From Aminipila butyrica (GTDB lineage: Bacteria > Bacillota > Clostridia > Peptostreptococcales > Anaerovoracaceae): a DNA stretch of 64,000 nucleotides. Both the position numbers and the translations under genes were made by a program. The DNA is taken from positions 1,240,001 through 1,304,000 of the forward strand of contig NZ_CP048649.1 in the NCBI RefSeq assembly GCF_010669305.1. Reading direction: 5' to 3'. Shown here one piece after another: positions 53,131 through 61,573 of the stretch; position 1 is the stretch's first letter, and every line of letters starts with the position of its first letter. The notes under the pieces were generated by a model. That model saw only the letters and a program-made list of their open reading frames with translations, did not search any database and was not told the DNA's origin.

Positions 53131-53805
53131 ATGATGTTGAACAAAGATAGCAAGGATGCGACAATAGAGGAAGAAACCTCTGAAAAGACTGAAAAAAGGA
53201 ATCCCAAAGAAGAACAGAAGGAAAAGAAACGAAAGAAGGCCAATGCAGCGGCCTATGACCGTGCAATGAAGAAAAAGCAGCAGGCTAAAAAGTCGGCAGC
53301 TGAAAAAATCCGCCGAGCTGATCTCAAAATCAAGAAGGCGGAAGAAGCTGCCAAGAAAAAGTCAGAGGCTGCTGAGAAAAAAGAGCAGGAAAAAGAAAAA
53401 AGCCTGGAAAAAATTTTTCTAAAAGAAGAGAAGAAAATTGAAAAAGCACAGCAGCGGAAAGAACAGCGAGCGGCCGCAAAGGCGAAGCAGAAGGAAGTGC
53501 AAGCTCAGAAAAAAGTGGAAAAGGCTCAGCGAAAAGCAGAGCTGGCCGCTCGGACGCCTATGCAGAAAAAGATTGACCGACGAATCAGGCGGAGACAGTT
53601 TTTATCTAAGCTGCTGATTTTTCTGCTGCTGGTGGTGGTGGTGCTAAGTCTGATAAACTTCGGGCCCATTCTCTTGGAAAAAACACATTTATCGGAGCTT
53701 ACGTTTCAAGATGTGTATAAATACATAGTATCTAAAATACCAATTATCAATCAGCAAAAGGAACCGGCAGCCTGGATAGGACACTTGCGGCTGCCAAGTA
53801 TGTAA
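53131..53805 (+). CDS. Lys/Ala/Glu-rich coiled-coil single-pass membrane protein
   Basis: I do not recognise a family. Residues 1-155 are a long, highly charged helix with heptad character (many KK, EE and A residues). A juxtamembrane motif AARTPMQKKIDRR comes next, then one membrane helix (about 157-177), and a short outer part of about 45 residues. A positive-inside count places the coil in the cytoplasm. The next gene has the same coil, motif and helix, but adds a PstS-like domain, so the two are paralogues in one operon (gap of 15 bases). GGGAG precedes ATG 53131, with ATG 53134 as an alternative. Confidence 0.75.
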   Translation: MMLNKDSKDATIEEETSEKTEKRNPKEEQKEKKRKKANAAAYDRAMKKKQQAKKSAAEKIRRADLKIKKAEEAAKKKSEAAEKKEQEKEKSLEKIFLKEEKKIEKAQQRKEQRAAAKAKQKEVQAQKKVEKAQRKAELAARTPMQKKIDRRIRRRQFLSKLLIFLLLVVVVLSLINFGPILLEKTHLSELTFQDVYKYIVSKIPIINQQKEPAAWIGHLRLPSM

Positions 53806-53820
53806 AGGGGGGATGACACC

Positions 53821-55320
53821 ATGTTCAACAGGAACAAGGATGCTGCCGGGGGAGACGGCTCCGAAAAGAAGAAGTCGGCTAAAGGCAAGCTAACCCCGGA
53901 ACAGAAGGCCATCCGTAACAAGCAGAAGGTAGAACGAGCCGCTGCCGCTCAGGTACGCCGGGCGGAAAGTCAGGTGAAAAGAGCAGAGCAGGCCGTTCAA
54001 AATAGAGAAAAAGACGAAGAAAAGAAGAAAAAGGAAAAGGCAAAAAAGGCAGCAAATAAAGTAAAGGCCCAGGAAAAGAAAGCAAAGCAGAAGGAGAAGA
54101 AAAAGGAACAGCGGGCGGCGAACAAGATGAAGGCCCAAGAAAAGAAGCTGCGGCAGCAGGAAGCCAAAGCACAGCGGAAGGCAGAGCTGGAGGCTCGGAC
54201 TCCCCTGCAAAAAAGTATTGACCGTACGCTGAAAATTAAGAAGTTTCTTCCACTGACAATCTTATTGGTTGTAATCGGTGTCGGCGCACTCGTTGGGTTG
54301 AGCTTTGGCTCTCAGATTGCCGATACGGCTAAGACGACCATGGCTATGGTGCCCTTTCTCAACAGCGGGGAAGAGAAGGAAGGGGAGCCAGCCAAAACAG
54401 AGGAAGAAGCGGCTAAAGCGGAAGAGGAAGAAAAAGAGCCTGTAGAAGGCATAGCCATAGGCGGAACCGGCGTCTTAAGAGAATATTTTGCACCAGCATT
54501 GGCAGCCTACATGGAAGTAGAAGAAAAGGAAGCGAAAGCTTTTTGCAGCTCTAAGAATTATAGTGACGGCTATAAGGAACTTATAGCGGGAAAGCTGCAA
54601 ATTCTCTTTACAGAAGCACCGACGGATAAAGAGAACGAACTGGCAGAGAAAGCCGGTTTGGAGTTAAAATCGGTGCCGATTTTAAACGGGGGATTGGTAT
54701 TTTTGATAAATGAAGCCAATCCGGTAAAGGATCTCACCTTAGCTCAAATTCAGGGTATCTATGATGGTACCATCACCAACTGGAAGGACTTAGGTGGAGA
54801 AGACCTGCCAATTATTGCCTATCAACGGTCCGAGAATACAGGAGGCCAGAGCGGTCTTTACAAATACGTGCTCAGCAAAGAAAAACTGGAAAAGACTTCC
54901 AGAAAGTTGAAGCTGTCCACCACAGCCGATCTTGCAGAAGCCGTGGCAGCTGAAAAAGGCGCCATCGGATATACTTATTACTACTATGTGAATAAGCTGG
55001 AGACCAGCGAAGGCACCGAACTAGCGGCTGTCAACTCCATAGAGCCTAATGCAGATACCATCGGTGAAGGCCAGTATCCATTGACTACGTATACCTATGC
55101 GGTGATAGCTGTAGCAGCGGCCGAAGAAGCTGCTGACAGCCAGGATTCAACTAAAGAGCCAGCAGAAGAGCCTAGTGAGGCAGAGCTTAAGGCCGCTGAA
55201 AAGTTGAAGACAGAGCAGCAGGAACAGTTGAGGGCTAACCTGCGGTTCATCCAGTGGATTTTGCGGGAGGATGGTCAGGCATTAGCGGCAGATAAGGGCT
55301 TCGTAAAACATAACGATTGA
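53821..55320 (+). CDS. Coiled-coil membrane protein with external PstS-like phosphate-binding domain
   Basis: The 499-residue protein has a cytoplasmic Lys/Ala/Glu-rich coiled coil (1-138) ending in EARTPLQKSIDRTLK, a membrane helix (about 142-162), an acidic linker (about 175-205), and a PBP-like domain. That last part has the PstS pattern LTLAQIQGIYDGTITNWKDL followed by IIAYQRSENTGGQSGLYKYV. An acidic insert (about 435-465) lies before the final RFIQWILREDGQALA. Normal PstS is a free lipoprotein feeding PstCAB; here it is tethered through a cytoplasmic coil, and no pst transporter is nearby. A sensing or scaffold role is inference. Confidence 0.8.
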   Translation: MFNRNKDAAGGDGSEKKKSAKGKLTPEQKAIRNKQKVERAAAAQVRRAESQVKRAEQAVQNREKDEEKKKKEKAKKAANKVKAQEKKAKQKEKKKEQRAANKMKAQEKKLRQQEAKAQRKAELEARTPLQKSIDRTLKIKKFLPLTILLVVIGVGALVGLSFGSQIADTAKTTMAMVPFLNSGEEKEGEPAKTEEEAAKAEEEEKEPVEGIAIGGTGVLREYFAPALAAYMEVEEKEAKAFCSSKNYSDGYKELIAGKLQILFTEAPTDKENELAEKAGLELKSVPILNGGLVFLINEANPVKDLTLAQIQGIYDGTITNWKDLGGEDLPIIAYQRSENTGGQSGLYKYVLSKEKLEKTSRKLKLSTTADLAEAVAAEKGAIGYTYYYYVNKLETSEGTELAAVNSIEPNADTIGEGQYPLTTYTYAVIAVAAAEEAADSQDSTKEPAEEPSEAELKAAEKLKTEQQEQLRANLRFIQWILREDGQALAADKGFVKHND

Positions 55321-55343
55321 GATTGATAAGGGAGGGGATTGCA

Positions 55344-56816
55344 TTGTATTTATTTTATCCAACATTGAGCCGTATCCCCAACATGATAGCTGTTCTATTC
55401 GTCATGAACATGATTATCGCATGTACCATCATATTTTTAGAACGAAAAAACCCGTCGGCCACCTTGGCCTGGATTATGATTCTCTTTCTGCTGCCAGGAG
55501 TTGGGATTATTTTTTACTTCTTTTTTTCCCAGAACTTGTCCAGAAAGAAAATTTTTAAGCTGACCCGATCGGAGGAAGAGGCCATCGGCAAATCTCTCCA
55601 GCGACAGATTGATGAGATGAAGCGGGGGGAACACGTCTTCACTACAGGGGCGGCCCAATGCTGGTCTGACCTGATTCGCTTAAACCAAGTCTACGGGCGG
55701 GCCTATTTCACCCAGGACAATAAGGTACGAATCTTTACGGACGGCAAGGAGATGCTGAACAAGCTGCTGAAGGATATCCGAAGAGCTCGTAATACCATTA
55801 ACATTCAATATTTTATCATCAAGAACGATCAGGTGGGCAGGCAGCTGTTAGACGCCCTGGTAGATAAAGCCAAACAGGGAGTGGAGGTCCGGCTGTTGAT
55901 TGACGCGATGGGCGGCCGACAAATCTCCATGCGGACGGCAGGCATTCGAGCTCTGCTGGCAGCGGGAGGTCAGGTGGCCTTTTTCTTTCCGCCAAAGTTC
56001 AAGTTCCTGAATATGAAACTAAATTATCGAAACCATCGGAAAATTGTGGTCATCGACGGCCAGATTGGTTATATCGGCGGATTCAATATCGCCAAGGAAT
56101 ATCTGGGTCTGAAGAAAAAATTTGGTTACTGGCGGGATACGCACCTGCGAGTGCTGGGGGGATGCGTGCAGGATCTCAATGCCCGTTTCATCATGGACTG
56201 GCGCTTTGCCTCTAAAGAAGAGATTGTGCTGTCAGAAGCCTATTACAGCGGTATCATTAAGGAAGGCTGCACTGGAGTCCAGATTGTATCCTCCGGTCCC
56301 GATGAAGGCAGGTCCCAGATTAAGCGGGGCTACATGAAAGCTATCACTTCTGCCAGGAAGAATATTTATATTCAAACTCCTTATTTTGTGCCTGACAACA
56401 GCATGCTGGAATCCCTAAAGATGGCGGCACAGTCTGGAGTAGAGGTTCGGTTGATGATTCCCTGCATGCCGGATCACATGTTTGTGTATTGGGCGACTTA
56501 TGCTTATGCCGGGGAAATGATACGCTCCGGAGCCCGAGTTTTCATCTACAACCAGGGATTTCTCCATGCGAAGACTCTGGTAGCCGATGGCGAGGTGGTC
56601 TCGATCGGTTCTGCAAACTTTGATGTCAGAAGCTTTAAATTAAATTTTGAGGCCAACGCCTTTCTCTTTGATGAAAAGGAAGCAGCGAAAATGGAGACGA
56701 TTTTCGAGCGGGATATGAGAGCCAGCTACGAACTGACGAGGGAACTCTACGACCAGCGGGGACTGGTCATTAAATTTAAGGAATCGATCGCCAGGCTGCT
56801 GACGGACATTCTATGA
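55344..56816 (+). CDS. cls: Cardiolipin synthase (phospholipase D superfamily)
   Basis: The enzyme condenses two phosphatidylglycerol molecules to cardiolipin at the membrane. The 490-residue protein has two N-terminal helices (about 13-30 and 42-62) and both HKD motifs: NHRKIVVIDGQIGYIGG (near 230) and LHAKTLVADGEVVSIGS (near 407). I chose TTG 55344, six bases after GGAGGGG; an earlier in-frame TTG at 55317 overlaps the previous stop and precedes that ribosome site. It follows the PstS-like gene by 23 bases, so it is probably in that operon. Confidence 0.94.
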   Translation: MYLFYPTLSRIPNMIAVLFVMNMIIACTIIFLERKNPSATLAWIMILFLLPGVGIIFYFFFSQNLSRKKIFKLTRSEEEAIGKSLQRQIDEMKRGEHVFTTGAAQCWSDLIRLNQVYGRAYFTQDNKVRIFTDGKEMLNKLLKDIRRARNTINIQYFIIKNDQVGRQLLDALVDKAKQGVEVRLLIDAMGGRQISMRTAGIRALLAAGGQVAFFFPPKFKFLNMKLNYRNHRKIVVIDGQIGYIGGFNIAKEYLGLKKKFGYWRDTHLRVLGGCVQDLNARFIMDWRFASKEEIVLSEAYYSGIIKEGCTGVQIVSSGPDEGRSQIKRGYMKAITSARKNIYIQTPYFVPDNSMLESLKMAAQSGVEVRLMIPCMPDHMFVYWATYAYAGEMIRSGARVFIYNQGFLHAKTLVADGEVVSIGSANFDVRSFKLNFEANAFLFDEKEAAKMETIFERDMRASYELTRELYDQRGLVIKFKESIARLLTDIL

Positions 56817-56827
56817 ATGAAATAAAT

Positions 56828-56899
56828 GGGGCTGTTGCAAAATAGTAAGAAGAGGACATTTTACATGCCTCTGAGTCTTTACTGCTTTGCGACAGCCCC
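56828..56899. repeat. 72-base imperfect inverted repeat between convergent genes
   Basis: GGGGCTGT-T-GCAAA (56828-56841) pairs with TTTGC-G-ACAGCCCC (56886-56899), and inner segments AGTAA/TTACT and AGAGG/CCTCT also pair. It can act as a terminator for cls and the LysM gene. The ends also resemble IS6-family termini (CTGTTGCAAA), so a small transposon relic is possible; no direct repeat flanks it. Confidence 0.6.
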
Positions 56900-56939
56900 T
56901 TTGTTTGGTAGAGTATGTTTACCCTATGAAATATGTTGT

Positions 56940-57299
56940 TTACTGGGGAATGCAGATTTTCATTCCCACTCTCAAGTTATATGGGTCGATGTCCGGATTC
57001 GCTTCCATGATGGAGTTCAGCGTCACCCGGTGCATCTTAGCAATCATGTAGAGGGTATCTCCCCGCTCCACCGTGTATAGGATGCCGCGGCAAGCTGGTT
57101 CTGTAGGTTCCATATTGCCGGCGTTATCCATATCCCCTGGGATGCAGATTTTCGTTCCTACTCGCAGGTTGTATGGATTTTGGATGTTGTTGGCCATCAT
57201 CAAATCGCAGACGGACACATTGTACTGCTTGCAGATGGAATAGAGAGTATCCCCGGCCACAACCGTATGGACCGCTACACAGTAACATTTTCTTTTCAT
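56940..57299 (-). CDS. Protein with two LysM domains
   Basis: The 119-residue protein is almost only two LysM domains: HTVVAGDTLYSICKQYNVSV to LRVGTKICIP (about 10-54), and YTVERGDTLYMIAKMHRVTL to LRVGMKICIP (about 75-118), joined by an acidic linker. LysM binds peptidoglycan or chitin glycans. No signal peptide is visible, so it may be a spore-coat type protein made in the mother cell, like clostridial SafA-like proteins; this is inference. AAGGGGTG precedes the ATG. Confidence 0.88.
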   Translation of the reverse strand: MKRKCYCVAVHTVVAGDTLYSICKQYNVSVCDLMMANNIQNPYNLRVGTKICIPGDMDNAGNMEPTEPACRGILYTVERGDTLYMIAKMHRVTLNSIMEANPDIDPYNLRVGMKICIPQ

Positions 57300-57330
57300 A
57301 TTTTTAAATTCACCCCTTGCGCAATTTCAT

Positions 57331-57344
57331 ATAGTATATACTAT
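57331..57344. promoter_or_regulatory. 14-bp perfect palindrome in a divergent promoter region
   Basis: ATAGTATATACTAT is its own reverse complement. It lies between the divergent LysM and M50 protease genes, 31 bases before the LysM start, where it could be an operator. Being AT-only apart from one G/C pair, it could be chance. Confidence 0.35.
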
Positions 57345-57415
57345 TTGCAGGAGTGGTATTTTGTGATAAAATGTTCAGGTATAATTTTTAAGAGCAATAG
57401 AAAGGATGGTCTGTT

Positions 57416-58132
57416 TTGAGGCGATTTTTTAATCCTACATTTTTTGTTTTACTGCTGGTTATGGCCGGTATGGCCTGGATGGGAGGCCGATTTTCCAATC
57501 CGCTGGATTGGCTTATGGGGATGGCCTTGTCCCTTCCAGCTATTGTTATCGGTCTGTCCTTTCACGAGTTTGGACACGCCGTGGCAGCCTATAAGCTGGG
57601 CGATATGACGCCAAAGTATCAGGGTCGGGTGACGCTGAATCCGTTGGCACATATAGATCCCTTTGGTTTTCTCTGCCTGATGGTAGCGGGTTTTGGCTGG
57701 GGTGTTCCGGTTCAGGTCGACCCGCGAAATTTCAAGAATCCCCGCAGGGATGAGCTTATTGTATCGGTGGCTGGAGTCTGCATGAATCTGCTGCTGGCAG
57801 TAATTGCCGGGGGCATTTTGAAATTGTTTTATACCTTTGCTGCCGGGTTCATGACTTTATCTTACATGGGTGGCGTGGTGCAGCAAATCCTCGTCTACGT
57901 GATTATTATCAATCTGGTACTGATGATTTTTAATTTGCTGCCGATTCCTCCGCTAGACGGCTTTGGCATCATCACGGAGGTTTTCAACCTAAAGCAGACG
58001 GAATTCTACTATAAAATCTACGACAAAGGCTTTCTGATTCTCATGGTATTAATTGTATTCAACATTACAGACCTCGTGCTGAATCCCTTAGTGAGCCTTT
58101 GCTACAGAGGTATTATGGCTATCTTTTTCTAG
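57416..58132 (+). CDS. Site-2-protease-like M50 membrane metalloprotease
   Basis: The 238-residue integral membrane protein has about five to six helices, the zinc motif HEFGH (residues 50-54) in a helix, and the third-ligand motif NLLPIPPLDG (near 175-184). This is the short, PDZ-less M50 group (YwhC-like), whose substrates are mostly unknown. NPLAHIDPFG is also typical. The start is TTG 57416, nine bases after AAAGGA. A TATAAT at 57380-57385 may be its -10 box. Its stop abuts the stop of the convergent HxlR gene with no gap. Confidence 0.93.
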   Translation: MRRFFNPTFFVLLLVMAGMAWMGGRFSNPLDWLMGMALSLPAIVIGLSFHEFGHAVAAYKLGDMTPKYQGRVTLNPLAHIDPFGFLCLMVAGFGWGVPVQVDPRNFKNPRRDELIVSVAGVCMNLLLAVIAGGILKLFYTFAAGFMTLSYMGGVVQQILVYVIIINLVLMIFNLLPIPPLDGFGIITEVFNLKQTEFYYKIYDKGFLILMVLIVFNITDLVLNPLVSLCYRGIMAIFF

Positions 58133-58495
58133 TCAGTTTAAACTCCAGTCTTGGGGAATATGCTCCTGCCCCCAGGTGCAGAGCGCGTTTAAAATAGGCA
58201 TTAGGGATTGGCCGGTTTCTGTCAGGCTGTATTCTACCTTTGGGGGAACTTGAGGGTATTCCCTGCGGCAGATGATTCCGTCCAGCTCCAGTTCTTTCAG
58301 CTGAGCACTGAGCATTTTATGGGTTACCGGACCCAAGGCTCGTTTTAATTGGTTGTAGCGAAGGACTTCTGCTTTCCACAGCCAGAAGAGGATGTGCATT
58401 TTCCACTTGCCATTAATGAGGGAGGCGGCATAGGCAAAAGGGCGGACGTTTACATCCTCTGATGGGGTACATTTCGTGGCCTTTAAGTTTTCCAT
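58133..58495 (-). CDS. HxlR-family transcriptional regulator
   Basis: The 120-residue winged-helix protein has the family pattern: INGKWKMHILFWLWKAEVLR (helix 1-2), YNQLKRALGPVTHKMLSAQL (recognition region), LELDGIICRREYPQVPPKVE and YSLTETGQSLMPILNAL. HxlR/MarR-like regulators often respond to aldehydes, quinones or redox stress; a Cys is present near the N-terminus (KCTP), as in redox-sensing members. The target gene is not evident: its neighbours are a convergent protease gene and an upstream micro-ORF. A good GAGGAG site precedes the ATG. Confidence 0.93.
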   Translation of the reverse strand: MENLKATKCTPSEDVNVRPFAYAASLINGKWKMHILFWLWKAEVLRYNQLKRALGPVTHKMLSAQLKELELDGIICRREYPQVPPKVEYSLTETGQSLMPILNALCTWGQEHIPQDWSLN

Positions 58496-58508
58496 CTGTG
58501 TTCTCCTC

Positions 58509-58607
58509 TTAACTCAACCAGAAAAAACAGACTTGTGGGCTGCTCGGGCACCCAAGATACTGTTTTGCGGCCAGCTTAGGCTGAGACGCCTTGTCATTTT
58601 CCATCAT
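58509..58607 (-). CDS. Possible 32-residue small ORF upstream of the HxlR gene
   Basis: On the minus strand AGGAGG lies exactly seven bases before ATG 58607, which opens MMENDKASQPKLAAKQYLGC and ends PSSPQVCFFWLS at a TAA, 13 bases before the HxlR start. A promoter sits upstream. The peptide matches nothing I know; it has two Cys residues. It could be a leader peptide or the regulator's real target. Confidence 0.4.
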   Translation of the reverse strand: MMENDKASQPKLAAKQYLGCPSSPQVCFFWLS

Positions 58608-58647
58608 TCATATTCCTCCTATGCGTTTATTTTCTAATATCTTTTTT

Positions 58648-58676
58648 AGTTTAGTCTTAAATCTTCCCTCTAGCAA
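58648..58676 (-). promoter_or_regulatory. Putative promoter of the small ORF and HxlR gene
   Basis: On the minus strand TTGCTA (58676-58671), a 17-base spacer and TAAACT (58653-58648) lie 41 bases before the small ORF. Confidence 0.45.
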
Positions 58677-58736
58677 GTAGTTTTTATAATTTTTTAATCA
58701 CTTACACCCAGTGGTTTCAATACCTTTAAGAAATTG

Positions 58737-58763
58737 TTAGCACTCTAACGTGATGAGTGCTAA
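58737..58763 (+). promoter_or_regulatory. CIRCE operator (HrcA binding site)
   Basis: TTAGCACTC, nine bases, GAGTGCTAA is a perfect match to the CIRCE consensus. It puts clpB under the HrcA heat-shock repressor. The rest of the 58608-58901 gap holds the promoters and leaders listed nearby. Confidence 0.97.
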
Positions 58764-58767
58764 AAAG

Positions 58768-58797
58768 TTGTTTACTTTTTGAGTAAGTAGGTATAAT
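58768..58797 (+). promoter_or_regulatory. Sigma-A promoter of clpB
   Basis: TTGTTT (58768-58773), an 18-base spacer and TATAAT (58792-58797) lie directly after the CIRCE element. This gives a leader of roughly 100 bases before clpB. Confidence 0.6.
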
Positions 58798-58901
58798 ATA
58801 AGTATATGAGAGAAATTATGTTAAAAGAATCTTCCGGATGAGCCGTAAACTTTGCAAGTAAATGTGCCAAAAGGAGGGTTTTCGTGAGGGAGGGATGATA
58901 G

Positions 58902-61508
58902 ATGAACTTTGATAAGTATACGCAAAATGCACAGGGTGCAATTATGGATTGCCAGAACTTAGCTATTCAGGAAGGACACCAGCAGGTAGATGGAGAACAC
59001 CTGCACGCAGCACTGCTTGGACAGCAGGAGGGATTGATTCCCAAACTTCTGCAATACATGGGCCTGGACCCGGTGCAGATTAGCCGAGAGCTGGCGGCGG
59101 AACTGGATAAGCTACCTAAAGTCACAGGGGGAAATGATCAGGTTTATTCCACCAATCGGCTGAGCAGGCTATTTATGGAAGCAGAAAAGATTGCAGGTCG
59201 CTTTAAGGACGAATATGTCAGCGTAGAGCACTTGTATTTGGCTTTGTTGGAAGAAAAACTGACTCCGTCAGCGAAGATTTTTAAAAAATATGATATTACA
59301 AAGGAAAAATTTCTGCAAAATCTGACCAAGGTCCGAGGTAATCAGCGGGTGACCAGCCAGAATCCGGAGGAGAATTACGAGGCGCTGAGCAAATATGGCC
59401 GAGACTTGGTGGAGATGGCCAGAGATGGTAAGCTGGATCCGGTGATCGGCCGAGATGCAGAGATTCGTCACGCCATTCAGATTCTTTCCCGAAGGACCAA
59501 GAATAATCCGGTGCTTATCGGCGAACCAGGTGTGGGCAAGACTGCCGTGGTGGAGGGGCTGGCGCAGCGGATTCTCAACGGCGATGTACCGGAGGGGCTG
59601 AAAGACAAGACGATCTTCGCTCTAGATATGGGAGCGCTTATTGCCGGAGCTAAGTTCCGAGGGGAATTTGAGGAACGGTTGAAAGCTGTCCTCAACGAAG
59701 TAGAAAAGTCTGAAGGCCGCATCCTCCTGTTTATTGATGAAATTCACAATATTGTGGGAGCTGGACGGACGGAAGGTTCTATGGATGCCGGCAACTTATT
59801 GAAGCCGAAGCTGGCCCGGGGAGAACTTCACTGCATTGGGGCTACGACTTTGGATGAATACCGAAAATATATTGAAAAGGATGCGGCCCTGGAGCGGCGC
59901 TTCCAGAAGGTGCTGGTAGATCAGCCGACGGTGGAGGATACCATCTCCATTTTGCGGGGGCTGAAAGAGCGTTTTGAGATTCACCATGGCGTGCGGATTA
60001 CCGACGGGGCACTCATCGCCTGTGCCACCCTTTCCGACCGCTATATCAGCGACCGTTTTCTGCCAGACAAGGCGATCGACCTGATGGACGAGGCTGCCTC
60101 TAAAATCCGTACAGAAATCGATAGCCTGCCAGCGGAATTGGATGAGATTTCTAGGAAAATTATGCAGCTGGAGATTGAGAAGCAGGCCCTTTCCAAGGAA
60201 AAGGATGCAGCCTCGAAGCAGCGGCTGGATAATCTGGAAAAGGAGCTGTCCGAGCTGAAAGCTGAAAACGCTTCCATGCGGGCACAGTGGGAAAACGAAA
60301 AGAAATCCATCACCGACGTGAAAGCGGTGAAACAACAGGTGGAGGACGTAAAACATCAGATTGAAGAAGCCGAACGGAAATACGACTTGGAGTTGCTGGC
60401 CAAGTTGAAATACGGTACGTTGCCGGAGCTGGAAAAGACGTTGCAGCAGGCGGAAAGTGCTCAGAAAGAGAAGGTGGAGCGGAAGCTCTTGAAAGAAGAG
60501 GTCACGGAGGAGGAAATCGCCCAAGTGGTGGCAGGCTGGACGGGTATCCCGGTCAGCCGGTTGGTGGAATCCGAGCGGGAAAAGCTCTTGAAGCTGCCAG
60601 ATATTCTCCACAAACGAGTTATCGGACAGGAGGAAGCGGTCACCGTGGTTTCTGAGGCAGTGCTTCGAGCCAGGGCAGGCTTAAAGGAGGCTAATCGGCC
60701 GATTGGTTCCTTTATCTTCATGGGACCTACCGGCGTGGGTAAGACCGAGCTGGCCAAATCCCTGTCCGAGGCGTTGTTCGATACGGAAAAGAATATGATC
60801 CGTATCGACATGTCGGAATACATGGAAAAGCATTCCGTATCCCGTCTGGTAGGAGCCCCTCCGGGCTACGTGGGTTACGATGAAGGCGGGCAGCTGACGG
60901 AAGCGGTTCGCAGAAGGCCCTACAGCGTTATCCTTTTCGATGAGATTGAAAAGGCTCATCCAGATGTGTTCAATATTTTATTGCAGCTCCTGGACGATGG
61001 CCGCCTCACCGATAATCAGGGACGGACGGTGGATTTTAAGAACACCATCGTCATTATGACTTCCAATATCGGCAGCCCATATTTGATTGACCACATCAGT
61101 TCCGATGGGACCATCGGTCAAGAGGTCAAGGACCAGGTGGCAGAGGAGATGAAAAAATACTTCAAGCCGGAATTCCTTAACCGAATCGATGATATGGTGG
61201 TATTCTCCCCACTGACAGAAGCTCAAATTGTGAGCATTATTGATATCACTATGGGTTCTCTTAAAAAACGTTTGGCTGAACGCAGCATGACCATTCAGCT
61301 GACAGAAGCTGCCAAGAAATATATCGCTAGAGAGAGTTATACCCCGGTATATGGGGCAAGGCCGGTGAAGAGATACCTGCAAAAGCATGTGGAAACGGAA
61401 ATGGCCGCCATGATTATCCGGGGAGAAATCATGGAAGGGGATGACATCCTGCTGGATGCTGTCGGGGAAAACCTGACGTTTCAGGTTCAACGGGCAGGAG
61501 AAAAATAA
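58902..61508 (+). CDS. clpB: Disaggregase chaperone ClpB
   Basis: ClpB is a hexameric AAA+ machine that, with DnaK, pulls proteins out of aggregates. The 868-residue product has the N-terminal Clp repeat domain (to about 150) and a first ATPase with GEPGVGKT (near 207) and Walker B LLFIDEIHNIVGAG. The coiled-coil M-domain (about 400-525) separates ClpB from ClpC/ClpA. The second ATPase has GPTGVGKT (near 608) and VILFDEIEKAHPDV. A GGGAGGG ribosome site lies before the ATG. Control by HrcA is shown by the CIRCE element upstream. Confidence 0.98.
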   Translation: MNFDKYTQNAQGAIMDCQNLAIQEGHQQVDGEHLHAALLGQQEGLIPKLLQYMGLDPVQISRELAAELDKLPKVTGGNDQVYSTNRLSRLFMEAEKIAGRFKDEYVSVEHLYLALLEEKLTPSAKIFKKYDITKEKFLQNLTKVRGNQRVTSQNPEENYEALSKYGRDLVEMARDGKLDPVIGRDAEIRHAIQILSRRTKNNPVLIGEPGVGKTAVVEGLAQRILNGDVPEGLKDKTIFALDMGALIAGAKFRGEFEERLKAVLNEVEKSEGRILLFIDEIHNIVGAGRTEGSMDAGNLLKPKLARGELHCIGATTLDEYRKYIEKDAALERRFQKVLVDQPTVEDTISILRGLKERFEIHHGVRITDGALIACATLSDRYISDRFLPDKAIDLMDEAASKIRTEIDSLPAELDEISRKIMQLEIEKQALSKEKDAASKQRLDNLEKELSELKAENASMRAQWENEKKSITDVKAVKQQVEDVKHQIEEAERKYDLELLAKLKYGTLPELEKTLQQAESAQKEKVERKLLKEEVTEEEIAQVVAGWTGIPVSRLVESEREKLLKLPDILHKRVIGQEEAVTVVSEAVLRARAGLKEANRPIGSFIFMGPTGVGKTELAKSLSEALFDTEKNMIRIDMSEYMEKHSVSRLVGAPPGYVGYDEGGQLTEAVRRRPYSVILFDEIEKAHPDVFNILLQLLDDGRLTDNQGRTVDFKNTIVIMTSNIGSPYLIDHISSDGTIGQEVKDQVAEEMKKYFKPEFLNRIDDMVVFSPLTEAQIVSIIDITMGSLKKRLAERSMTIQLTEAAKKYIARESYTPVYGARPVKRYLQKHVETEMAAMIIRGEIMEGDDILLDAVGENLTFQVQRAGEK

Positions 61509-61533
61509 TCTTTAAGAGAAAAGCTTTAAGCGA

Positions 61534-61562
61534 TTGACAAGTGGTCGGCAGTATGATATAAA
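61534..61562 (+). promoter_or_regulatory. Strong sigma-A promoter of the pflB riboswitch leader
   Basis: A perfect TTGACA (61534-61539), a 17-base spacer and TATAAA (61557-61562) lie just before the riboswitch. Confidence 0.85.
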
Positions 61563-61573
61563 AAACATATAAA

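Noticed and set aside
53140..54210. TolA- or histone-like identity for the Lys/Ala-rich proteins
   Set aside because: Low-complexity Lys/Ala/Glu helices give false likeness to TolA, IF-2 and histone H1; only the membrane helix, the ARTP motif and the PstS-like part are informative.
56826..57080. Plus-strand frame of 84 codons after cls
   Set aside because: It runs through the inverted repeat and antisense to the second LysM domain, with no family likeness.
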